A stretch of 64,000 nt of DNA from Rhexocercosporidium sp. MPI-PUGE-AT-0058 (GCA_020746875.1 JAGTJL010000013.1:1984001-2048000), one strand, 5' to 3'; positions 12,392 through 25,029 are shown, counted from the stretch's first letter. Made by a program: numbers and translations. The notes: generated by a model not told the origin, from the sequence alone.

Positions 12392-13577
12392 CTACTGGCT
12401 AACCTTTATAGCCTTTACTTTCTCTACATAATCAAAAATGCCAGTCATCTGCTTGACGTCTTTCGCACCATCAAACGGCCCAAAATAGCTCAAGATATCA
12501 TACTGACAGCCTCTTTCCCAGACAGTACCATTTTCAATAGCCTTGACCTCTTCCTCTGCCAAGCTCACTGCTAGAGCTTTAAATTTGCCTGCAGGTATTC
12601 GACCTTCCGTCCTCCAACAAGCGGGAACACATACGCTTGCTTCTGCAGCACGTACGCCAAGGCGATACTCGTGGGCGGAGTATTCTTCGTCTCGGCGCGA
12701 TGGAAGCCAAAATTTCCCCCAAAACTTCGAACTTCAAAACTACAGCTGGATAGAGCTCCATTCGCTGATCGACTTGCGTCGCAATCTGTGCGGCGGTATT
12801 AAAGCGTCCCCCACCCAACACCTCGTATGGTGCAATGGCCATGTCTTCTGCGGCGCACATGTCGAGAATCTCGCGCTCCATGTCACGATCTGCAACGTTC
12901 CAGCGGCCGGTATAGATGATGAATGGGGAGAGGCCATGATGACACGCGAAAGCGATACACTGCACTACGCACCAAGGGGCATATTGCTCGCGCCGAGGTA
13001 CAGCACTGTTCCATCGGCGACGAGGCGATTGAGAGAACGCATGAGTTCTGCTGGAGAAGTCGTAAAGTCCCACCAGTGCACGTAGATCATGTCAATGTAT
13101 GTCATACCTAGAAGCTTGAGAGATTTCTCTATGGAGAGTTTGAGGGATTTGGGATTGTTGCCTCCGTAGTTGGAGAGGAAAGTGTTGTCATCTTGTTCGG
13201 CTGTGTTGAGCATCATGTTGGAGGAGTACTTGGTTGAGAGGACTAGATCATTACGATTATTGCGTGAGGTAAGCCATTCTCCAAGCCAGATCTCGGTCTC
13301 TCCATTTTGGTAGTAATTGGCGCTGTCGATGACGTTTCCACCAGCTGCATAGTAGTGGTCAATGATGGCGAAGGCGGTTTCTTTTGAGCACGCACCGAGG
13401 AACCCTTGCCAATGGAGCGTCAGTTGTAGTTCTAGGGACATATGAGCAGAGATTACCAGGCGGTACCAAAGACGCTAGTTCCAAGAAGAGGGGGCTGACT
13501 CGAATAGAGGCCAGCGGACTGAGAACTCAGTGCCTACCGAGATGGGACCTAAGCTGAGGGCCTCTGAAGGGATCCAT
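12392..13577 (-). pseudogene. Decayed aldo-keto reductase (aryl-alcohol dehydrogenase-like)
   Basis: The minus strand holds a near full-length relic of an NADPH-dependent aldo-keto reductase of the fungal aryl-alcohol dehydrogenase type. Family segments appear in order but in different frames: MDPFRGPQL at 13577, GGNVIDSANYYQNGETEIWL, a YIDMIYVHWWD segment, IIYTGRWNVADRDMEREI, LGGGRFNT, then ALAYVLQKQAYVFPLVGGRK and a C terminus ending near 12392. Damage includes a TGA (13527-13529) where the family expects Arg (CGA to TGA), a frame change before VSPL..LGT, one near 12975, and at least two more in the last third. No intron can join these frames. The gene is therefore non-functional unless the assembly contains several errors. 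Confidence 0.85.
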
Positions 13578-16355
13578 TTTCTGAGGAGTGTCTGTGGTAG
13601 GGTGAGAATGAAGCCTATTTTTGAATGAGAATGATATCGGTAGTTAAGCAGGAATATCGATAGCGATGATCAGAGATACGGGTTAGAGGAAGCTGGAAGG
13701 ACGTTTTGATTGTCTGACCAAATCAAAAACCACACCGACAACTCTCTTATACAAATTCCATTCTTTGATCGGCAACACCAAGCAAAGGCTCTGGCTTACA
13801 AAATCCCAAATTGGCAGCACCATCGGTCACCACGAAGTATATTCTTCGAATGTTGTCGTGCGCGGAGCTCCGGGTACATTCACCCGACAAGTTCACTCCG
13901 AGAATCCCTCCAATGTTTTGGCCGTGGCCCGATTCTCTGAATCGCTGAGTCCTTGCTACAGCTTTCATACTAGCAATTGAAAATCGAATTGTAGATTTTC
14001 CCAATCCTCGGGGTTGTATCACACGGAGTTTCTGGAGTCAGCAGGGTCGTGGGTTTGACATGCAGGAACTCCGCGTACAGTACATCTGTGACTTCTTACC
14101 GACATGTGCTGTCTCTTATGTTTAAAAGTGCGAGTGTCTAAAATGCGGACATAAGAGTACAGCATAGAAATCAAGTGGAGTGTGATCTTTCTCAAAAAAT
14201 CATTGAGACTTCTCATGTGCAGTAACTTCGTAGAACATAACCCCAGAAGCTCCTCGCTTCAGTGAAGCGAGCCCCTGAACTCTGTACAGTCGAGCCAAGG
14301 CTCGAGGCTCTGCGGCTGCTCCCTAAACTTTCGTTGGCGATTCTCTTCTTCTCTCATCATCTGGGCCGCCCGAACCTCGTCGCTGTGGTCAAACCACTGA
14401 CGGACGCATTACGGTGAGCCCAAGACAAGAATAACTAATATATCAACGGAGCAGATGCAGTGCGGAAGCATCCAGACTTGACTCTCTGAACGGCTTCGTG
14501 GTCTGTGGGATAGCCAACGGAGGAACACAGTCGCAATCTCGAAGCTCGAATGCCTTGGTGTCACCAGCAGTCATACTGACTTGCCCGGAGATCCTCCCTA
14601 TAGTCTCTCGCACTCCAATAGCCAATCCCAAATCCCTCTCAATTGACCGCGGATAGTCTGCGAGGTTGCTGGGGTCCTACTTATCGAGTCGCGATAGACC
14701 ACGGTCCTCGATTTTGTCAAGCTCACCCCCCAAACTTCGAATGCGCTCTATATCGACTACTCGAAAGACGATGTATTCTTATTCGGTCTCTCACCAGTAT
14801 CAAACGAGCCGAAGTTGCACAAACAGACCCATGCTGGACTCTGTCAGATTGAACCTGCCACAGAGGCTACACCCTTAACTTCTCGAATCATACACTACCA
14901 TACCTATGAGAGAGCTGTCGATAGCAAAAATAAACAGAAAAGAAACAATGTCTGCTGAGACTGGACGCAGGAGCCTCGGAAAGGCTGGAACCCTTAGGGG
15001 ATTGGCAGAGGCGAACCTACTGATGGAGGAGAGCTTTGTACATCCATGGCCACAGAATGCCCATATAGGTGGCTGGGGATGCTCGAGCCAACAATATCTG
15101 TGGACACCTATACCTATACTCATGAGACTTGGGCTTCGTTGTTGATATCTACTCCTTCCCTTTCTGCAAGGACTCAATTGCTCCTGGACGGACTGATCTG
15201 GCAGTCCTGTTCCTCGAGCAAGAAATGATCCTGTTTATACCACTTCAGGCAAGTCAGGTATTGAACCTACTATATTTCCGTCGAAAAGCTCCCGATACGA
15301 AGCTTTTCTGGTTTTACATCGTTTTTCACTTGAATTCTCCTCCACGGGGTATTCTTCTACCTGGATCAGTCCTGCACTAGAATTTGATGCTGTGAACCAC
15401 TGTACCCACCACAACGAATGCATCAATACTTGAGCTGAATTTGGGAGTTCTCTCGCATTTTTCTTACCTACTTTTTTTTGTGTAAGAAATGTGGTTTTTC
15501 TTTTCCAGTCCATCTTGCTCACGAGATTCGCAAGCTGTGGAGATATCACGCCATTACTCAACCTTCTGTTCAATCAACGTCTTCTACCTAACAAGCCCTC
15601 CCAGCAAATCCCTCTACTGTGTCTGGTCATCGTTTCCGGGAGCTGGCGATAAGCTGGCGCCTTGGAAGTCTTGGGTATATGCCGAGCAGCATCATGCTTG
15701 GCGACGATTGTCCTTCCCGATTCGGATTAACTGGCCCTTGGGAGTAACATCAAGCGGCTTGGAAATCATAACGAGCTTCCATGAATGGCCTCGGGAACTC
15801 GACAAATATCCTTGGTCGCTTGGACATTGTATAGAGAGGGTGAGGCAGTGCCTGTGACCAGTCCCCGCTTCCGAGGGTCGTTCCTGGGGTTGTATCTTGT
15901 ACCTGCTTTTGCCTCCGTAAACAATGACTCCCGACTGGTAGTTGTCGTGTCCAAGTGCGTATTATTGCATGCCTTAGTAGTCCGCTATATATGCGAGCAA
16001 GATTACCAGAGAGATCGAGTTGCCACAAAGGCTACCATGAGAGTTAATACCCCTCTGCCCAGCCTCTTGTTGCCTTCCTTTCTCAGAAGATGTGTATATC
16101 TCGCAGCAAGATGGAGCCCTGGCATTCGGAAGCTACGGTTTGTAGCGGCTGTCTTTGAAGAAAGTGGGAGTGAAGACTATCATAGCCAAGTGGTCAAGAG
16201 AGCTCGCTGGGAGCAGCGGATGTATATATGTAGCAGTGCATGCGCAGTTTTGAGGTCTTTTTTCCCCCACGCCTACCGTCAAACGTTAACTGTGTCACAC
16301 ATTCCCACCGGAAGTGTAGTTGAAAGCTTGTACCGTACAAGCATCCCTCGTCACT
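13578..16355. other. Long gene-poor interval
   Basis: About 2.8 kb with no gene I can support. There are short inverted repeats (for example CTCGCTTCA/TGAAGCGAG at 14253-14271). An open plus-strand frame of 215 codons from 15785 overlaps the signal-peptide exon of the next gene and has no recognisable features, so I treat it as chance. The right end is the promoter of the gene at 16356. Confidence 0.45.
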
Positions 16356-18289
16356 ATGCGTTTCACGCCCTCGGTCTTTGGCGCGCTCGCCCTCGCGGGT
16401 GGTGCTGCCGCAGTGGAAATGGCAGTCAATGAGGAACTTGCTAGCTGTAAGTTTGTTTAACTGCCACCTTGATCGACTCAAGCCTAATCATGAGAAGCTT
16501 TCTACGATTCTGGCCTTGCCATGGATCAGATCATGACCGCCAAGCTGGCCCACTGGGAAATGGAAGAGGAGATGGGAATCATGGCTGCTGGGTTCCCAGC
16601 CTGGCACAAGCGAGTTCGCTGCTCAAATGGTATTGCCGATGCCCTTCCTGGTGTACCAGGCCATCAATTCAAGTGTCGAAATGTGAGTAAACTCGTAAAC
16701 TCCACCGTTCTCCGAGTATGTGCTGATTCGCCCAGATGGATCTGTATTCCTTCATTCCCATGGCCGAACTTGGATGCCCCAACGCAATGGGCTCCGGATC
16801 TTGGGGATGGACTGATGAGGAGTCTGGACGTGAATTTGTCGCGGCCGGATGCTACTACGGTACATCCTTCTTGGAGATCCTCCCAACTGGACAGCTGGTC
16901 AAGCTCGGATTCCTGTAAGTCAACATGCACCTCCTCCCCAAACGGCACACTGACTGGTCCAGCACATCCTATGCAGCACTCGGCTCTGGTTCTCGCTGGA
17001 AGGAACTCCGTGGATACAAGAACTACATGGTCATTGGTAGTGAGCTAAACGATCACGGAGTCCAGATTTTCGACATGAAGAAGCTCCTCACTGTTGATCC
17101 TGCCAGCCCGGTCACGTTCGACGGTACGAACAGCACCAGCAGTGACCTGACTAGTCACATCCAGCCGTCCATCTTCGGCCGTTCTCACAACGTCCATGTC
17201 CACAACTCTCTCCCATACTTTGTTACGGTCGGGATGGGACCTAGACTCCAGGGTGAGACAAACTGCTTTTCTGGCATCATTTTCTGGGACATCACCGACA
17301 TTGCGAACCCAAAGCGTGTTGGATGTGCTGGTGAGGATGGCTACGTTCACGACATCCAATGCTTGATCTACAAGGGACCTGACACCAAGTACGTCGGCAC
17401 CGATGTCTGCTACGGATACAACGAGGACACCTTGACCATCTACAATGTCACCGATAAGGCTGCTGCCACCATCATCTCGAGAACATCCTACACCGGAGCC
17501 TCGTACACCCATCAAGGAGAAGTCCTTGACAAGGAGTGGCAACAGTACATCATCCTTGATGGTAAGCTTGATCCAAGATTCGTCCATTTCTTCATTTAAC
17601 ATCTTGCAGATGAGACCGATGAGGTAAACTCGCGAGGCCCAGCTGCGGACAAGTACCCAGTCACATACGTCTGGGATATTTCCTCTCTCGAGGCACCAAA
17701 GCAAACCGGTATCTACAAGGGTACAACCACGACCATTGACCACAACCAGTACGTGATTGGCGACTACGTCTACCAGTCAAACTACGGCTCCGGTCTTCGT
17801 GTCTACGATATCTCATCCATACCCAAGAACTCCAAGGGCACTGATGTTTGCGAGGTCGCCTACATCGATATTCTCCCAGAGGATGATGGCCTTCCAGGTG
17901 GTGGAAACGTCACCTACTCCGGTACCTGGTCTCACTACCCATACTTCAAGTCTGGCTTCATCTTCGTGCACACGTAAGCCTTCACCCTCTCATGAATGAG
18001 CGCCTCAAAATCTAACAATTCACTCAGTATCGAGCGTGGTGCGTTCGTTGCCAAGGCTTCCCAGGCCTTCCCCAAGTGCCAGAAGTCTTGCAACGCCGAC
18101 AACTGTCTTCGTGGTATGCGTACTGCCGACAAGCTCGAGCAGAGCCAAGCGTTCTGCGGCGAATTCACCAAGACTGTCAACGTCAACGTGACTGCCCTTG
18201 CTTCAACTGTCCCTTACGTTGCTTCTGCTTGCTCTGGCAATGTCATCTCACGCGTCAGCTCTGCTTGTGCTTGCTTGCCAACGGCTTAG
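16356..18289 (+). CDS. Secreted choice-of-anchor-B / LVIVD-repeat-like protein
   Basis: Six exons are inferred: 16356-16446, 16498-16682, 16736-16914, 16963-17561, 17610-17973 and 18028-18289, giving 559 residues. MRFTPSVFGALALAGGAAA is a signal peptide. The body has beta-propeller-like repeats of the LVIVD/choice-of-anchor-B kind, seen in GTSFLEILPTGQLVKLGFL, NYMVIGSELNDHGVQIFD, CFSGIIFWDITDIANPKRVG and GSGLRVYDISSIP. A His-rich step, FGRSHNVHVHNSLPYF, is typical of the family. The last 85 residues contain about eight cysteines and may form a separate small module. Many N-x-S/T sites fit secretion. Function is unknown; such propellers usually bind ligands or surfaces. Confidence 0.8.
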
Positions 18290-19340
18290 AAATGGACCTG
18301 AGTTGGGCCAGCGGGGAAACCAAAAAGTTAGGATCATGAATGTTATAACATGAATGAATAAATGATATTGTACATATTGTTTGTCGTACTTTCAAATGAG
18401 AATAATCACCACGGCTGTTCTTCCACGCATCTGTGGACGTCTTGAACTCATTCCCCCCCTCTCTCCTCGTTTCGTTTCTCGGTCCCATCGCGGCCTGGCT
18501 CCTACAGTAAGTAGATAATTAGAAATATCCTCATTGAAAGGGCAACGGGCAGGCTCTAAATAACCAATTCAGAAGAGCTTCTTGGTAGCCTCCTCCGTCA
18601 ATGAAGATGAATACTTGTCCACACCCGAACGAATGTTATGTCCCTTGGAGTTGAACTCCACGAGCTGACTAGTATTTCCGTTGTATTACTCGTGGGCTTT
18701 GTTTCAGCGAACAAGAGTTAGATTGGGACCCTTTTTGCTTCTTCAGTTTACGATCTCGCTGGTTTTGGCCGCCCCAACAATGGACAGGTCAGATATTTGT
18801 TTACTTCGGGTCCTCTACGGCACCCCGACCTTCCATCTCAAATTCGCAGTTCACCTCACTATAGTTGTAGTGAATTAAACGCGGGCAAGTATATTCTTAT
18901 TCTCTGATAGCTTGCTGGTTGTCGATGCAATCACTTTCCACACAAGCTCAAATCTGGTGTGCAGTCTGGTGTTGTTCAGCACTCGTTGTCATCAACGACG
19001 CTCTACAGGAATTAACTCTCCTCGTAGATTTCTCTGTCCTTCTTCATCCGTCTTCATTGACGCACGCGCATGGCTTAACCAGTCTGGCATCGAAGCCACT
19101 TGCGGTGCTTCTTCATTGAAGTGCCCCATGCCAACAATCATATTCAAGATTGTCTTCAAAGAGTCTTTAGAGCGTTTAGTGCCATGCATAATTGCATTTG
19201 CACAAGAGATTGGCAGCCATAAAAAGCGCGATCCATACATTTTCTTCTTCTTTTAATTTTCAAACACAAACTTCATTTCAAACTTAATTATTGTTCACAG
19301 TAGTATATCTTCGGAAGGTATAAAGTTTGTTATTATCTTT
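18290..19340. other. Intergenic, with one coding-like relic
   Basis: Besides the short minus-strand coding tail at 18569-18668 I see nothing gene-like. The interval holds the 3' end of the LVIVD-like gene and the 3' end of the HET gene. Confidence 0.4.
18569..18668 (-). pseudogene. Possible 3' exon relic of an unidentified gene
   Basis: The minus strand reads as a plausible terminal exon of about 33 codons. It starts after an acceptor-like TACTAG and ends in EEATKKLF and stop at 18569, with a normal-looking mix of residues (NSKGHNIRSGVDKYSSSLT). I find no matching upstream exon before 19300, so it may be a gene remnant. The family is not recognised and the reading could be chance. Confidence 0.25.
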
Positions 19341-21026
19341 TCATTGCGTTAACAGCTGTAAAGTTGGTATGTCCATGTAAATCTCAACACCCTTCTCCTT
19401 GAAGTCCAGCCCCGTTTCTGTATCCTGGTTCCAATCATCCGGAGTAAAGAACTTCGACGAAGACGTGTACTCAGTGTTCGCAATCGCTGCCCTCCCGATG
19501 ACCCTCACATACGATATCTCCAGTCTCACAACAGCAACAACATCCGACTCCCAAAAGTGAAACAGCATATCCCCGACTCGAGCATTACTAGGAATCAATC
19601 CAATAACTCCAGACCGAGTTGAGAAGAGTCTCGGAGCTGACGGCTCTATCTTTCTATCCACCTCCGGGCCGAACTTGAATAGAGGAAGTAGTTCATGCTC
19701 ACTTCTGCTTCCTCGAGTTGGTACCCCGAGAACTCCATGCATATCTTTTGCACCTTTCCACGAGAAATTCGGCTCAATCGCTCGTATCCTATCCAGCTCG
19801 GAATTATCTAGATCTAGAAGAACTCGCATGAAACCTTCATTCTTCCTCCTTAGTTTCTCTAGATCCGTTTGACACTTCTCCAACGAAACTTTCCACTTGC
19901 GAGTAGCATCAGGAACAGCAATGAACTCATCGTAGGGACACCCAACCGAAGACACACTCCCTGTGTATACCCCGATTGCTTTGAATGCCTTCGTCCGGTC
20001 ATTGTTGGACTGCAGCGGAATGAATGGACTCTTTTTCTCTCCCAGATCCCGCTGCATCCGGTTCGTCCCGCCGAAGAGTCTCTGGACTAATTGACTGAAA
20101 TGGACAACCGTCTTGGTATTCAGTGCTGTAGAACGATACTGGAAACGAACCACGTCCTCGTATACCTCGAACAGAGACTTGGAGTAATCCACCGGGAAAC
20201 TCCCGTCCTGGCAATCATGTGCAATCCCAACAAAACCGTACACCTTGTCCCTTGGTTCTTCGCAGAGAGAATCCTTGCAAACCTCCATGAGATTCGCCAG
20301 CAGGAAGCTATCTCCGTGTCTCCCTTCCCTCTGCCGTGCAAGCTTGACTGCCAGATTCGTCGTCTCGTCCTCCTGGATGCTGCCGAAGAAATCAGCCCAG
20401 AGTCCTGACCTGGACTGCCAACTGTTATCCTGGTCCATTTGAGACTTCAATCCCCAGTGTATCTCCAGATCCGCTGCCGCACCGATCTCCTGTACAATCC
20501 ATATTCGCTTCCAGTACGACTGGCGACACAGGGTCCCCAGATCGTTCAGGTCCAACCCAGCCCCATCACCCGTCCTTCGTTTTTCGGGGCCTGAAGAATG
20601 GACAATAATTCCCAGCCAAACAAGTACTCTCTTCGCACGAGCGTATATATACGACATGAGTTCCACCTGTCTATTCCTCTCCTCCAAATCCGATTGATTT
20701 ATACATATCGCATCGATCCAAAGCACACGCTCTTCGGAGGTATGCCGCAGATGTACCAAGGCCAGAGCCAAGTTCTTCCTCACTTCAACCCGTGTGCCAT
20801 TCAATTCGATTGCCCTCAAGTCGTCTGCTCTGCCCCATGTGTATGATAAGGCTTCGTATTTCGGTCTGTCTGCAAAGACGGAGCGGCCGAGTTTGACTCG
20901 GATTGAGGCATTTCGAGGACCGGGTTGGAGGATAGCCAGGCGGATCGAAGGACGGAGTGTAGAGAGGTCTAGAGGGTCGTAATTGAAGTTCGGAAAGCCG
21001 TGTACAGTTGCAGATGCGGTTGACAT
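19341..21026 (-). CDS. HET-domain protein (heterokaryon incompatibility type)
   Basis: A single exon encodes 561 residues with a HET domain (PF06985), which in filamentous fungi triggers cell death after non-self recognition. The domain's three blocks are visible between about residues 55 and 140: YEALSYTWG, then LALALVHLRH, then LWIDAICINQSDLEERNRQV. A fourth typical element, YWKRIWIVQEIGAA, follows after about 50 residues. The C-terminal 350 residues include CEEPRDKVYGFVGIA, the usual bridge found after HET domains, and a region I do not recognise. There is no transmembrane helix. No known partner gene is adjacent, although an NLR gene lies about 9 kb away. Confidence 0.92.
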   Translation of the reverse strand: MSTASATVHGFPNFNYDPLDLSTLRPSIRLAILQPGPRNASIRVKLGRSVFADRPKYEALSYTWGRADDLRAIELNGTRVEVRKNLALALVHLRHTSEERVLWIDAICINQSDLEERNRQVELMSYIYARAKRVLVWLGIIVHSSGPEKRRTGDGAGLDLNDLGTLCRQSYWKRIWIVQEIGAAADLEIHWGLKSQMDQDNSWQSRSGLWADFFGSIQEDETTNLAVKLARQREGRHGDSFLLANLMEVCKDSLCEEPRDKVYGFVGIAHDCQDGSFPVDYSKSLFEVYEDVVRFQYRSTALNTKTVVHFSQLVQRLFGGTNRMQRDLGEKKSPFIPLQSNNDRTKAFKAIGVYTGSVSSVGCPYDEFIAVPDATRKWKVSLEKCQTDLEKLRRKNEGFMRVLLDLDNSELDRIRAIEPNFSWKGAKDMHGVLGVPTRGSRSEHELLPLFKFGPEVDRKIEPSAPRLFSTRSGVIGLIPSNARVGDMLFHFWESDVVAVVRLEISYVRVIGRAAIANTEYTSSSKFFTPDDWNQDTETGLDFKEKGVEIYMDIPTLQLLTQ

Positions 21027-21842
21027 TGTGGATGGCTTCTTGCAGCTGAGGGGTGATGGTGGGGTTCAAGATATGCAAAGAGGGCTGTTTGGAGTGGTGG
21101 GGAGCGGGCATTTCTCCTGATCAGACGTGCCGTCCGTACATTGCGAGGTTACAACCCGAGCCTGGCGGCATTGTGATCACTGAGACCAAGTCCTACAGCA
21201 ATCATGCAGCTCTAGACGCATACTTGCGGTGGGATGGAGCAGTGTGGATGTGATGCGGGGGGGCTGAGAGCTTGTCTTCGGGAAATGAGGAAGTTCGGGA
21301 TGACCAGGCGCTGTTTTGAACGACCCCTCGCTACCTACGGAAGGAAATTTGTAAATCCTCAACTCTGACCTGACGAATTTGAGTTTGTCGGGCATCATCG
21401 CTTGAAGCAACTGTCCCTGTCCCAAACAAACCTGCAAAGCTACATTTTAGATGAAGACAAATTGCGTATGACCCAGCTCTTCTCAAAGTCACCTACAAGC
21501 CAGTCAGTCCATTGGTTGTTGAATGAGTTTCGCTCGCTTGACGGAGGACACTCAGGAACTGTTGAACAACCATTCGTTCGGTCACTTCACTGACACAGCC
21601 AGTAGATGAGATCCTGACAAGTTGTATGTTAGTTCTATCTGCTCTACATATATACACAGACACGCCTTCCCGAGGTAGGGGTGTCTCTTCGCCAGATGCC
21701 ACCAATGGTCCAGCCATGGCACAATCCTCATTATTTTATTATTTTCTCCAGGAACCAATACACAAATTGCACTTCCAGCTTTTCAAGAGTTCACTTGAGC
21801 CTCTTCTCCAACACCATAACGCCAAGCGATGCAGCCTACAAT
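21027..21842. other. Intergenic
   Basis: No gene is seen. The stretch carries the promoter of the HET gene on its left and the 3' end of the next minus-strand transporter on its right. Confidence 0.5.
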
Positions 21843-23567
21843 CTACTGTGGCCTCAAAGCACCCATCTCATTAACAGCCCATCTTCCATCAATGTACTGC
21901 CTCAACTTCTTCCCCCAAAAGCAAATGGGAATAGCAACAAACCCTACCCCCAAAATCATCCCGCCAATTTGGAGATTCGCCCCAGCATAGCCCTGAGACT
22001 TGACCCATGGGATGATAGTAGCGCTGATCCCGAAACTAGCCATGTAGCTCACCCCGCTGACAACCACGATTGCTGGAGCAGCCCATCGAGGAAAAGCCTC
22101 CGTTACCCAGAGGATATTGGCAGCAGCCAAGCTGGCGAAGCTGAAGCAATTGAGCGTGTAGGAGAAGTATATCCACATCCAGTGCCCTTCATGTCGGATG
22201 GTCAGGCCATACAGTATGACGCTCGCAGCACCTGTCAAAACGGGCAGAATGAATGCAGGGAGGTAGTACTCTGCATCACGAATCCCATTGTTCTTCACAG
22301 CAAGTCGTCGTGTGATTGCAGCAATCATGAGCCCAGCAGCTGGCCAAGCAAGCAGAGCCCCTACGGATCCGGCTAGGTTCACGAGACCGATTGCGTGAAT
22401 GGACAAAGTGTAAGGCGGGCCTCCCAAAACCACGGCATATGTTCCCCCGATGGAAATCATGCTACCGAAGACAAGTGCTCCCAAAATCGTGACCCAGAAG
22501 ACGAGAGGGTTGAGGAAGCACAAAAGAATCTGGGGATAACAAGCGAGCATAGCCCTCCAGCCTCCTCGGGTCGTTCCCCAGATTCTCAGGTCTCTATATT
22601 TCCCTGGAAGATCAGGCAAGGCTTTTCCTCCAGGAACCTCTTCCCACGATTCGTATAGCTTGATCTTTTCTGTCGAGCTTTGAATGATTATCCGACCATC
22701 GAATGCGACGGCGGGTCGGATGAAGTATGTCTCGGGAAGGAAGAAGAAGATGAGGGCGAAGGCTATCGTGGATGGTATGAGCCAGAGGAGATATACCATT
22801 CGCCAGTCCGTTGCCGAGTCTGTCATGTATGGAACGAAGGCCAAGATCAAAAGGTCGATTGCCCCGCCCAAAGACCAGATCATGGCAATTGCTTGAGGCC
22901 GTTGATGAATGAATGTGAGGTCGATGATAACAAGATTAGACTGTGCCTGTTAGAACGTTTACGTAACCTTCATGAGCTACATACCATGCTTGTCCAGGCT
23001 CCAGTCGCAAATCCTTGGCAACACTGTGCGGCCAAAAGCGAATAGAAGTTTCTTGAAACACCGGCCCACAGCGTGAATGGAATGAGTGAGAATGATGCCA
23101 GCAGCATGACCGGCCGTCTACCAATGGCGAGAGATAGCGGGATCCATAGGAAAGCTCCGAGCCCCATGAATAGCGTTGGGGCAGCGAGGAGGGCTGTCAA
23201 CTCAAATGGTTTCGTATCCTTGTGGACATATCAGTCGATGGACGACTGGTTGAGCAGAAACACTTACATTTGCGCTGAATTCTAGAGAGAGAGGCTTAAA
23301 CATCAAGCTTGCACATTGAACCCCACTGATACCGGCAATAGAAGAAAACAGAAGGGCAAGAAAAGCTCCGGCGCGTTTGCTATGACTCCAATTCAACGGG
23401 TCCAGGGCTGAATTTGTTGGAATGGGAAGATTGATGGTCCGGCCATCAGAAGATATGAGAAACACGCTTCCCGTGAGATCAAGTGTCTCTCTTTTGGAGG
23501 TAGTGGATGAAGGAGAGCAGTCAGACAGAGTCGTAGAAGAAGACGAGAAAGAAAACAGTGAAGCCAT
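21843..23567 (-). CDS. MFS transporter (drug:H+ antiporter-like)
   Basis: Three exons are inferred: 23567-23268, 23218-22985 and 22946-21843, giving 545 residues. The N terminus is Ser/Thr-rich, followed by DPLNWSHSKRAGAFLALLF, the DPxNW motif typical of fungal DHA1 antiporters before helix 1. Motif A is seen as WIPLSLAIGRRPVMLLAS. Other pieces are GFATGAWTSMAQSNLVIIDL at the exon 2-3 junction and PETYF after helix 6. Length and about 12 hydrophobic segments fit the family. I chose the ATG at 23567 rather than one 50 codons upstream because the extra peptide is unlike the family. The substrate is unknown. Confidence 0.88.
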
Positions 23568-25029
23568 CGTGAATTGGGCGAGAGGTCGTTGGATTGTGGA
23601 GAAGTGGATGTGACACCCATTAATGTTATAAGCAGCTGTCAATATGTAGCTGTCAATAACATATGGAACAATCAAACCCTGTCTGCTTTGGGGAAAGACG
23701 GCAAAATTAAACCGCAACGTCTAAACGTTGCAGAGAGTTCAATGCGAACGACACGAGGAAAGTCTATTGCATCGCTAACTACTTTAAACGTCAATAAACG
23801 GCCGCTGGCGAATGGTTCAAGCTAGCAAGCGTAGAGTCTCTCTCTCAAACCTGGAACCTGAAACCGCGTGTGAAATAGAGTTTGCCGACAGCGGTTCACA
23901 TAAGGAAATAAACTTTCGTCTACGTATCACAATTTCATTACCCTCAGACTGAGTTGAGAAACCATCCCAACCACAGTTAGACGAAAATGCACGGGCATAA
24001 ATGATGCGAGCAACCGAGGGATGGTCAGGGCGAGAAGTTCTTTCGGCGGAGAGAAGGCTGGGAGATGACTGCCAAGGGAAGTTACCCGGAACTACCTTGA
24101 CTTTCAGGTGTGCCTTTTCATAATATGACATAGTCTGAGCCACACGAAATCTATGATTGTAGGCATCCACAAAGAGAACTTTACACAGTTATGAATTCTA
24201 TTCTATTTGTGCATCACGGAAAGCTCGGTGAAGCGGGTTGCGTTTCCTTCATGTACTTGCATTTAGATCCAGTGAGACTTGTGTGTTCGCGACAGCGTAT
24301 GCACATCTATCCACGCTAGATTCGTTCTGGCTGTCAGAAAAGTACTATAGACAGAGATTCGGTACTGACTATGAGCTTGGGAATGAAACAAACACTGCGT
24401 ATGTGTTAAGAGGTGGATTAAAGATGGTTTAAGAGAACAAACAAAAGAAGGCATGTCCTATTCTTGTTTCGGAACTTTAAAACTAAGGGGTCGTTGCAAG
24501 CTTTTAAAAGTAGGCTCAGCTAAGTCATTAAGACTTACAATTCATAAGATCACCGAAATATCGAATGTTTTCTTCCCCTTATTGAAGGTTTGCGAAGGTG
24601 CCGAAGGTGGGAAACCAGTAAACTTGATGCATACAGTACTATTAACCGCCACCCGAACGAAACAAAACTTTTACATCTATCCCCTGCGGTGGAGCCAGCG
24701 AGGCAAATTAATTGGGCCTTCAGTACTGCTCTCTGGGAGGCGGCAAGTTTGTAATGAAGCACATGCCACACCCGTTGGGGTGGGGCGTGTACTTTTCCCC
24801 GAAATGTACAACCACGGTACGGAGGTCTGGGAAACGGAGCGACGATCAAACTTTGTTCAGGGGGAAGTGTATAGTAAAACCTACATCCGAGCGAAAGAAA
24901 TTCCAGAACAAATTGTGGTACTGTTGACTCTAAACCATTTTCTCAATTCTGATTTTGTTGACATGTCTATTTGACGGTCAAGTATGAATACTATATGTGT
25001 GAGCTTCCTCTTGCAGAATCAGCCGTGTT
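23568..25029. other. Intergenic
   Basis: I see no recognisable gene. A 117-codon minus-strand open frame (24170-23817) has no family resemblance and is probably spurious. The left side should be the promoter of the transporter starting at 23567. Confidence 0.4.

Noticed and set aside
14253..14306. Short inverted repeats (CTCGCTTCA/TGAAGCGAG and CGAGCC/GGCTCG)
   Set aside because: They are short, have no flanking duplications and sit in a gene-free stretch, so chance is sufficient.
15785..16432. Plus-strand open frame of 215 codons
   Set aside because: It overlaps the signal-peptide exon of the LVIVD-like gene in another frame, has no recognisable domain, and has a composition unlike the real genes nearby.
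23817..24170. Minus-strand open frame of 117 codons
   Set aside because: No family resemblance, no splice or promoter context, and not conserved-looking. I could not support a gene.
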